Made by a program: the position numbers and the translations under genes
DNA from: Halomonas alkalicola
GTDB taxonomy: Bacteria; Pseudomonadota; Gammaproteobacteria; Pseudomonadales; Halomonadaceae
Length of the DNA: 64,000 nt
Reading direction: 5' to 3'
Assembly: GCF_030704205.1 (NCBI RefSeq)
Contig: NZ_CP131913.1
Coordinates: 682,001-746,000, forward strand
Notes under the pieces: model-generated
Told to the model about the DNA's origin: nothing
The model's input: the letters and a program-made list of their open reading frames with translations, nothing else
The model's database searches: none
Part shown: positions 58,991 through 64,000 of the stretch, piece after piece
Layout: every line of letters starts with the position of its first letter
How positions within the stretch are numbered: the first letter of the stretch is position 1

Positions 58991-59016
58991 AAGGGCAGCC
59001 ACCAGGGCTGCCCTTT
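58991..59016 (+). terminator. Terminator after the CRISPR array
   Basis: Stem AAGGGCAGCC paired with GGCTGCCCTT around the loop ACCAG, then TT. It lies about 80 bases after repeat B and probably ends the csf-array transcript. The complement also works as a terminator for the small gene pair from the right. Confidence 0.78.
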
Positions 59017-59062
59017 TGCATTTGACGGGGTCATGGGGAAGGCCTGAACACTTCCCCAGCAC

Positions 59063-59491
59063 TCAGGCGCTGAGGCCGTGTTGGTGGCCCGTGGCGTCAG
59101 CGTAGGTACGGGTCTGCAGCGGCAACAGTGCCTTGCGCAAGGGGCCAGTGGCATCATTCAAGCCCCAACGCTTGCTGGGGGAGTAGCGCCCCTGTACCGG
59201 CGTGTCGTCGTTTCCAAGCAGCTCCCTATGAAAGTACCGGGCGAGCTGCTGTAGATGTCGTGCGGTCTCGCGGCGGCACACTGGATACTGACTGAGCAGT
59301 TCCAGCACACAAAGCGCCCTCTGGAACTCCTCTCGTGACATCACGCCACGCAGCTGCTCCAGTTCCACCCGCGTCGGACGATAGCCGCGGTACCAGACGG
59401 CTTCAGCCAGTGCCTTCACGTCATCGACCGCCACCTCTAGCGGACGAGAGCCGACGCGATACAGCCGTTTGCGTTTGAAAGAGACCATCAT
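59063..59491 (-). CDS. Small protein coupled to the nucleotidyltransferase, unknown function
   Basis: A 142-residue protein, basic at the N-terminus (FKRKRLYRVGSRPLE) and mostly helical (DVKALAEAVWYRGYRPTRVELEQLRGVMSREEFQRALCVLELL). RRETARH near residue 75 vaguely recalls the HEPN R-x-H motif but is not decisive. Its ATG overlaps the stop of the nucleotidyltransferase (ATGA), so they are translationally coupled. It could be the partner of that protein in a toxin-antitoxin-like pair. No family recognised. Confidence 0.6.
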   Translation of the reverse strand: MMVSFKRKRLYRVGSRPLEVAVDDVKALAEAVWYRGYRPTRVELEQLRGVMSREEFQRALCVLELLSQYPVCRRETARHLQQLARYFHRELLGNDDTPVQGRYSPSKRWGLNDATGPLRKALLPLQTRTYADATGHQHGLSA

Positions 59492-60111
59492 GACTGACCC
59501 TCACTGTGGTGATAGTCGTCCAGCACAATGCTTAGGTTTCCCAGTATTCGAGTATGGTCGCCGACATAGTAACCGATGGCCTCACGAGCCAACCGTTCGA
59601 ATTCGACGATATCGACATGAGGAAGACGAAGTAAAGATTGAATATCATGCTGATCTCGCTCACCAAATCGGCCAAGCTTGGAGATTGCCACGTCGATGGC
59701 GCTGGCTACATATACCTCCACGTTCGGAACACTGCTTTGTGTCACTAGCCGAACGACTCGGTCCTCGTAATCCTCATGCAATGGGGATAGCGTCGTATTG
59801 AAGCTGAGATCGAGCTCCAGCATCTGCGAAACACCCTCCTCATCAGAGAAGACATAGGCATCTTCACCCAGGAGGGCAATAATCTCGGATTTATCAGCAT
59901 GGCCGTGAGAAGCGACCTCAGCGTCAATATCAGCACTGCCACGTGACTGCGTATGAATATGGACGGCACACCCGCCAAATACAATCACTTGGAAAACGCC
60001 ATGCTCACCGCTCGCGTATACCGGCTCAAGAACATCAAAGAAGTCTACAAGGGCACGCCCCAATGCTGTATTGGGCTCGATAGCTGGGTAGCCTGTTGGC
60101 TCTATAGCCAT
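59488..60111 (-). CDS. Nucleotidyltransferase-like protein (DUF6036/AbiEii-like)
   Basis: A 207-residue protein with a minimal nucleotidyltransferase motif: GG at 46-47 followed by SADIDAEV with Asp61 and Asp63. It resembles DUF6036-type or AbiEii/MNT-type transferases, which are often toxins or antitoxins that modify tRNA or partner proteins. ATG 60111 is chosen for AGGAGG (complement of 60116-60121) five bases upstream; the open frame extends 17 codons further. It is coupled to the 142-residue gene and lies next to the CRISPR operon. It is visibly less GC-rich than the core genes, a sign of transfer. Confidence 0.72.
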   Translation of the reverse strand: MAIEPTGYPAIEPNTALGRALVDFFDVLEPVYASGEHGVFQVIVFGGCAVHIHTQSRGSADIDAEVASHGHADKSEIIALLGEDAYVFSDEEGVSQMLELDLSFNTTLSPLHEDYEDRVVRLVTQSSVPNVEVYVASAIDVAISKLGRFGERDQHDIQSLLRLPHVDIVEFERLAREAIGYYVGDHTRILGNLSIVLDDYHHSEGQS

Positions 60112-60278
60112 GATGCCTCCTGTTAGCTGATCCGTAAATGCTACCACAGCACCATATGTCAAGCGCTATCGCCAGCCGCCCCTCTCCACACTATCTCCCT
60201 GCTGAGTAAAGAAAAAAGCATCACCAGCCCACCCTGCCCCTCCACGCGCCAGGTGCTGGTCAAGCGGCCAGATACAGC

Positions 60279-60306
60279 GAACCCGGCGGCCATGGCCGCC
60301 GGGTTC
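60279..60306. terminator. Strong hairpin after mucD
   Basis: GAACCCGGCGGCC/GGCCGCCGGGTTC forms a perfect 13-bp stem around AT (60279-60306). It lies 21 bases after the mucD stop on the minus strand. Few T follow, but stem strength suggests a terminator. Confidence 0.6.
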
Positions 60307-60326
60307 GGGTGGCGCCGTGGAAGGAC

Positions 60327-61748
60327 TCAGTCGCCGGCCAGGCGCAGGGCCACGAACAGCGAGCGGCCATCGCGGAAGAGCCGCACCGGCACGGCACGAT
60401 CGGCGGGCAGCTCGCTGACCAGCTCGACCAGCTGGGAGGCGCCGGTGACGGCCCGATGGTCGATGCTGACCAGGATGTCGCCGGGGCGGATACCGGCCGC
60501 GGCGGCGGCACCGTCGGGGTCGACCTCGCGCACCCGCACGCCGCCCTCGATGCCGATCTGTTCACGCTCGGCGCGCTCGAGCTCGCCCACCGAGATACCC
60601 AGGCGGGCCTGGCGACTCTCCTGTGGGCGGCTGGCGGTGGCCCGCTCGGCGTCGGGCCAGTCACCCACGGTGACGGTGAGCTGGCGACGCTGGCCGTCGC
60701 GCATCAGTTCGAGCTCCACCTCGCTGCCCGGCGCGGTGCGGCCGATCAGGCGCGGCAGGGTGCTGGAGTCGTGCACGCGGCTGCCGTCCACCTCGAGGAT
60801 GACATCGCCGGCCTGCAGGCCATCGCGGGCGGCCGGGCCCTCGGGGTCCAGGTCGGCGATCAGCGCCCCGCTGGGGCTGTCCATGCCGAAGGATTCGGCC
60901 AGGTCCCGGGAGACCGGCTGGATCATCACCCCGAGCCAGCCGCGGCGCACCTGGCCGTCATCGCGCAGCTGGTCGGCCACGTCCATGGCGACGTTGATGG
61001 GAATGGCAAACGAGAGCCCCATGAAGCCGCCGCTGCGGGTGAAGATCTGGGAGTTGATGCCGATCACCTCGCCGTCCAGGTTGAACAGCGGGCCGCCGGA
61101 GTTGCCCGGGTTGATGGCGACATCGGTCTGGATGAAGGGCACATAGGCATCCCTGGGCAGGGTGCGGTCGATGGCGCTGATGATGCCGGCGGTCACCGAG
61201 TGGTCGAAGCCGAAGGGCGAGCCGATGGCGGCCACCCACTCGCCCACCCGAAGGGTATCGGAGTTGCCCAGCTTGAGGGTAGGCAGGTCCTCGCCGTCCA
61301 CTTTGAGCAGCGCCACATCGGTGCGCTCGTCACTGCCCACCAGCTCGGCCTGGAGCTCGCGGCGATCGCTGAGGCGGACCAGGATCTCGTCGGCGCCGTC
61401 CACCACGTGGGCATTGGTGAGGATGTAGCCGTCATCGCTGATGATGAAGCCGGAGCCCAGTGACTGGCGCTCCTGGGGACGCCCGGGCGCCGGACCGCTG
61501 GGCGGCGCCGGGAAACGGTCGCCGAAGAAGTGGCGGAAGATCTCCGGCAGCTCCTGACCGCCGAAGCCCTGCAAGGGGTTGTCGCGGCTCTGCACCGTTC
61601 GCGTGGTGGAGATGTTGACGACGCCAGGAGCGGCCTCCTCCACCAGCTCGGTGAAGTCGGGCAGCCCCCGGGCCGAGGCCGACTGCCAGGCCAGCAGGGT
61701 CGCGGCGAGCAGCATCCACAGGGAAAGGGGTCGGATCATGCGCTTCAT
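60327..61748 (-). CDS. mucD: Periplasmic serine protease MucD/DegP family
   Basis: HtrA-type protease-chaperone that degrades misfolded envelope proteins and damps the AlgU response. The 473-residue precursor has a signal peptide (KRMIRPLSLWMLLAATLLAWQSASA), trypsin-like domain with His in ILTNAHVVDGA, Asp in RTDVALLKVD and Ser in GNSGGPLFN, then two PDZ domains (~265-355 and ~385-465). ATG 61748 is chosen for AGGAG six bases upstream. In Pseudomonas mucC lies between mucB and mucD; it is absent here. Last gene of the algU cluster. Confidence 0.95.
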   Translation of the reverse strand: MKRMIRPLSLWMLLAATLLAWQSASARGLPDFTELVEEAAPGVVNISTTRTVQSRDNPLQGFGGQELPEIFRHFFGDRFPAPPSGPAPGRPQERQSLGSGFIISDDGYILTNAHVVDGADEILVRLSDRRELQAELVGSDERTDVALLKVDGEDLPTLKLGNSDTLRVGEWVAAIGSPFGFDHSVTAGIISAIDRTLPRDAYVPFIQTDVAINPGNSGGPLFNLDGEVIGINSQIFTRSGGFMGLSFAIPINVAMDVADQLRDDGQVRRGWLGVMIQPVSRDLAESFGMDSPSGALIADLDPEGPAARDGLQAGDVILEVDGSRVHDSSTLPRLIGRTAPGSEVELELMRDGQRRQLTVTVGDWPDAERATASRPQESRQARLGISVGELERAEREQIGIEGGVRVREVDPDGAAAAAGIRPGDILVSIDHRAVTGASQLVELVSELPADRAVPVRLFRDGRSLFVALRLAGD

Positions 61749-61851
61749 GAAGGGCTCCTGCGATGGATCGAACGACGGATATCCATGATGTCGGTTGGCG
61801 ATGAGGGTCATGGCACAACAGGCAGATAGGGGCGATGGGCGGCCTTCACAA

Positions 61852-61868
61852 GCCCCCCATCAGGGGGC
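61852..61868 (-). terminator. Hairpin at the mucB stop, weak terminator
   Basis: GCCCCC/GGGGGC (61852-61857 with 61863-61868) overlaps the mucB stop codon; TTGTG follows on the minus strand. Any effect would lower read-through into mucD. Confidence 0.35.
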
Positions 61869-62840
61869 CTCCCACGCCAGGCTGTCGGCAACCCGCAGCA
61901 GCACCCGGGGCGGCAGCTCGCCCATCACGACCAGCTGGCGCGGCTCGCCACCCAGTTCGCGATGGCGCACCGCAGCGTTGGAGACGCCCAGGCGATGCAG
62001 ACCCGGCGCCAGCAGCTCCACCTCGCCGATGGGCGCCACGAACAGGCTGAGGGTGGCGAGCCCATCGCTGTAGAGGCGGTGAATCACGCCTTCGCCGTGG
62101 CGGGCACTGCGGGTATCCGCCGGCTGGGGGGCGAAGCCGTCGGGCAGCCAGCCCAGCCGCCAGGGGTCTGCCGGGGCTTCGCGCAGGCGGTCGAGACGCA
62201 CCTCGCCCTGATAGAGGCGGGGACGCTCCAGCGCCGTCAGCTGAAAGGTCTCAAGGGGGCGCCCGGTCTCGTCGAGCAGCGACTGCTTGAGCGTCAGGCC
62301 GGTGGCCTGATCGAGCCACAGCCGATGCCCGAAGCGGAAACTGTCCAGGGGGGCGATATCCAGGCGCAGGACGCGGCGGTTGGCGATGCGCTCCTCGCCA
62401 CCGAGCTGCAGGCGATAGAGGCCGTCGACCCGCTCGGCGATCCCAGCCGGGGACGGCAGCGCCTCGCCGCCCTCCCCCGACCCACCCAGGCGACCGACGC
62501 GCCCGCGGCGTTCGAACACCATGGGCGGCCCGTCGAGGTAGCTGGCCACGCCCCGCTCGATGCCATCACGCACATCATGGCTGAGGGTCAGGGTACGCAC
62601 GCCATCGTGGCCGATGCGCACGGCATGGGCATCGTAGAGGTAGCAGTGGCCCGCCCACAGGCTGCGCTCGAGCCACTGCCGGGCCGTCTCGGGGGCCTCG
62701 GCCTCGGCCAGGCTCCGGCAATCGAAGGCTTCCTCCCCGGGTCCATTGGTCTCTGCCATCGGGGCGGCCATCAGGGCGCTGCTGAACAGCAGGCCACTCA
62801 GGCAGCTCGCGGCGAGGAGGCACAGGCGTGACGCACTCAT
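61860..62840 (-). CDS. mucB: Sigma-factor regulatory protein MucB/RseB
   Basis: Periplasmic protein that binds the anti-sigma factor MucA and shields it from proteolysis until lipids or misfolded proteins are sensed. The 326-residue protein has a signal peptide (SRLCLLAASCLSGLLFSSALMA) and the MucB_RseB fold: VRIGHDGVRTLTL, DGPPMVFERRG, LRLDIAPLDSFRFGHRLWLDQATGLTLKQSLLDE. ATG 62840 is used; GTG two codons earlier also has a good ribosome site. It starts 16 bases after mucA. Confidence 0.92.
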   Translation of the reverse strand: MSASRLCLLAASCLSGLLFSSALMAAPMAETNGPGEEAFDCRSLAEAEAPETARQWLERSLWAGHCYLYDAHAVRIGHDGVRTLTLSHDVRDGIERGVASYLDGPPMVFERRGRVGRLGGSGEGGEALPSPAGIAERVDGLYRLQLGGEERIANRRVLRLDIAPLDSFRFGHRLWLDQATGLTLKQSLLDETGRPLETFQLTALERPRLYQGEVRLDRLREAPADPWRLGWLPDGFAPQPADTRSARHGEGVIHRLYSDGLATLSLFVAPIGEVELLAPGLHRLGVSNAAVRHRELGGEPRQLVVMGELPPRVLLRVADSLAWEAP

Positions 62841-62856
62841 CGTCACCCCGCCTCGC

Positions 62857-63546
62857 TCAGCGCTGACCGAGGCCGTCGGCGCCGGAGGCGCGCAGCAGCG
62901 GCATCCAGGTATCGCCGCTGCGGTAGGCGGCCCCCTCGGCGTGGCGATCCAGGTAGGACTGCAGCAGGCGGGCCTGCTCCTCGTCGGCGAGCAGCGACTG
63001 ACGCTGCCCCGGCGCCATGAACATGGGGGAGGCGTCAGCGCCGGCCCCCACGGTCATCAGCCCCTGTCCGGCGCCCTGAGGCAGCTGGAAGAGGGGCAGG
63101 TCGACCAGCGAGGGACGCGCGGCACTCTCGCCGGCCGCCAGGCTGGCGGGTGCCGGCTGAGCGGCGCTGCCGCCGGCGACACTCGGCTGAGTACCATCGG
63201 AGCCGCCGCCCCCGTAGAACTGCACGCCGGTGATGACCATCAGCGACACCGCGGCGGCGATGCCGGCGCTGCGCGCGAAGGGCAACGAGCGGCGGGCGGT
63301 GGGCGCAGCAGCCTCCATCTGGGGCGGCTGCTCGTCCTTGAGGCGTGCCATGATGCCGGCGGAGAGATCGGTGGTGACGTCGATATCGGGTTCCCGACGC
63401 ATCAGGCTGCGCATCAGGTGGTAACGCCGCCACGCCTCGGCGGCGTCGGGGGAGGCCTCCAGCGCCTTGAGCACTCGGCGCAGCTCCAGCTCGTCCCCCT
63501 CGTTATCCATCAGGGCAGAAAGCGACTCCCGTGCGTTCTGACTCAT
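62857..63546 (-). CDS. mucA: Anti-sigma-E factor MucA/RseA
   Basis: Inner-membrane anti-sigma factor that binds AlgU. The 229-residue protein has an N-terminal RseA domain (SQNARESLSALMDNEGDELELRRVLKAL, residues 1-75), one membrane segment (SAGIAAAVSLMVITGVQFY, ~95-115) and a periplasmic part with Gly/Ala-rich stretches. GAGGG lies upstream of ATG 63546. The 185-base gap to algU holds a perfect hairpin, so expression may be uncoupled from algU. Confidence 0.92.
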   Translation of the reverse strand: MSQNARESLSALMDNEGDELELRRVLKALEASPDAAEAWRRYHLMRSLMRREPDIDVTTDLSAGIMARLKDEQPPQMEAAAPTARRSLPFARSAGIAAAVSLMVITGVQFYGGGGSDGTQPSVAGGSAAQPAPASLAAGESAARPSLVDLPLFQLPQGAGQGLMTVGAGADASPMFMAPGQRQSLLADEEQARLLQSYLDRHAEGAAYRSGDTWMPLLRASGADGLGQR

Positions 63547-63607
63547 TCTCAACACCCTCTACAGTGGCAGGACGCTCCGCCCTGCTCCCTCGATTTCAGC
63601 CTGGAAT

Positions 63608-63637
63608 CGGCATTCCCGGAATGGGCCGGGAATGCCG
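63608..63637. promoter_or_regulatory. Perfect hairpin between algU and mucA
   Basis: CGGCATTCCCGG (63608-63619) and CCGGGAATGCCG (63626-63637) form a 12-bp perfect stem with a 6-base loop. There is no T-run. It could set the level of read-through or mRNA end between the sigma factor and its antagonist. Confidence 0.6.
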
Positions 63638-63731
63638 ACGCGATCTCCGCCTGGCAGGCGGATCGAACACAGCTTCTGACGTCAAAGGCGGCGGACAGTT
63701 CAGCCAATCGGCAAAAAGTGTGCACTCGCCC

Positions 63732-64000
63732 CTACTCCTCCACGGCCTCGCGGTTGCGCGAGGTGGTGACCAGCGGCTGGATATGCTGATCTACCGCCTC
63801 CCGGGCACGAAAGATCCGCGAACGCACCGTGCCCACCGGGCACTGCATGATGTTGGCGATATCCTCGTAGGAGAGCCCCTCGAGCTCACGCAGGGTGATC
63901 GCCGTGCGCAGGTCATCGGGCAGATTGTCGATCGCCTCGAAGACCGCCGCCTCGAGCTGGTCGCGGGCCATGGCCGCCTCCGGCGTCTCGGAATCCGCCA
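63732..64000 (-). CDS. algU: Sigma factor AlgU/RpoE, C-terminal part (5' end outside window)
   Basis: ECF sigma factor for envelope stress. About 89 C-terminal codons are present; the frame is open to the window edge. Region 4 is seen: FEAIDNLPDDLRTAITLRELEGLSYEDIANIMQCPVGTVRSRIFRAREAVD, the helix-turn-helix for the -35 element. Downstream on the same strand are mucA, mucB and mucD, the standard order. Confidence 0.94.
   Translation of the reverse strand, partial: ADSETPEAAMARDQLEAAVFEAIDNLPDDLRTAITLRELEGLSYEDIANIMQCPVGTVRSRIFRAREAVDQHIQPLVTTSRNREAVEE

Noticed and set aside
58786-59025. A 79-codon open frame across the CRISPR array
   Set aside because: Its repeated PADAGM words are the translation of the CRISPR repeats; it has no ribosome site or family.
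52345-60170. Integrase- or tRNA-bounded genomic island
   Set aside because: No integrase, transposase, tRNA or attachment-like direct repeat was found at either edge, so only an insertion of unknown mechanism is proposed.

Overview
The window is a GC-rich chromosomal segment of a gammaproteobacterium, most likely a Halomonas-type member of the Halomonadaceae. The basis is the gene families and their order: acnB-rraA, divergent ppsA/ppsR, the cysM-rlmD-relA-mazG-ppc run next to a BarA-type sensor kinase, and the algU-mucA-mucB-mucD ... lepA-lepB-rnc-era-recO-pdxJ-acpS block known from Pseudomonas and relatives. Genus is an inference. No rRNA, tRNA, integrase or transposase was seen.

Layout. 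1-11,300: aconitase B (5' truncated), rraA, a membrane glycerophosphodiesterase, ggt, ppsA/ppsR and a CaiB-type CoA-transferase. 11,300-19,620: glutaryl-CoA dehydrogenase, a Tat-type amidohydrolase, a beta-hydroxyacid dehydrogenase, a MoxR/VWA pair, and an XRE-cupin regulator divergent from a BenE transporter. 19,650-34,600: lipoprotein, proS, lytic transglycosylase, an HprK-like/PqqD fusion kinase with a Ser/Tyr/Arg/Pro-repeat Tat protein, a 37-codon ccoM-like gene with ANR/FNR boxes, FKBP, rfaH, AmpG-like permease, SEC-C protein, ABC1 kinase, topB, panE and a small outer-membrane protein. 34,700-52,000: ppc-mazG-relA-rlmD-cysM (overlapping or nearly so), barA, and acpS-pdxJ-recO-era-rnc-lepB-lepA. 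52,300-60,170: an accessory block with a type IV pilin, a complete type IV-A CRISPR-Cas effector operon (csf2-csf3-csf1-cas6-dinG), a two-repeat CRISPR array, and a coupled nucleotidyltransferase/small-protein pair. 60,300-64,000: mucD, mucB, mucA and the 3' end of algU.

The most unusual content is the chromosomal type IV-A system. It has no cas1/cas2 and only two recognisable repeats around one spacer. It lies between mucD and lepA, which are close neighbours in related genomes, so the block looks inserted. A second possible system is the HprK-like/PqqD kinase translationally coupled to a Tat-exported repeat protein across a run of 12 Gs.

Several genes (topB, pdxJ, the 3' end of the amidohydrolase, an EAL-like remnant) carry one-base frameshifts, mostly in homopolymers. 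Sequencing error is a real possibility and affects how the G12 tract should be read.
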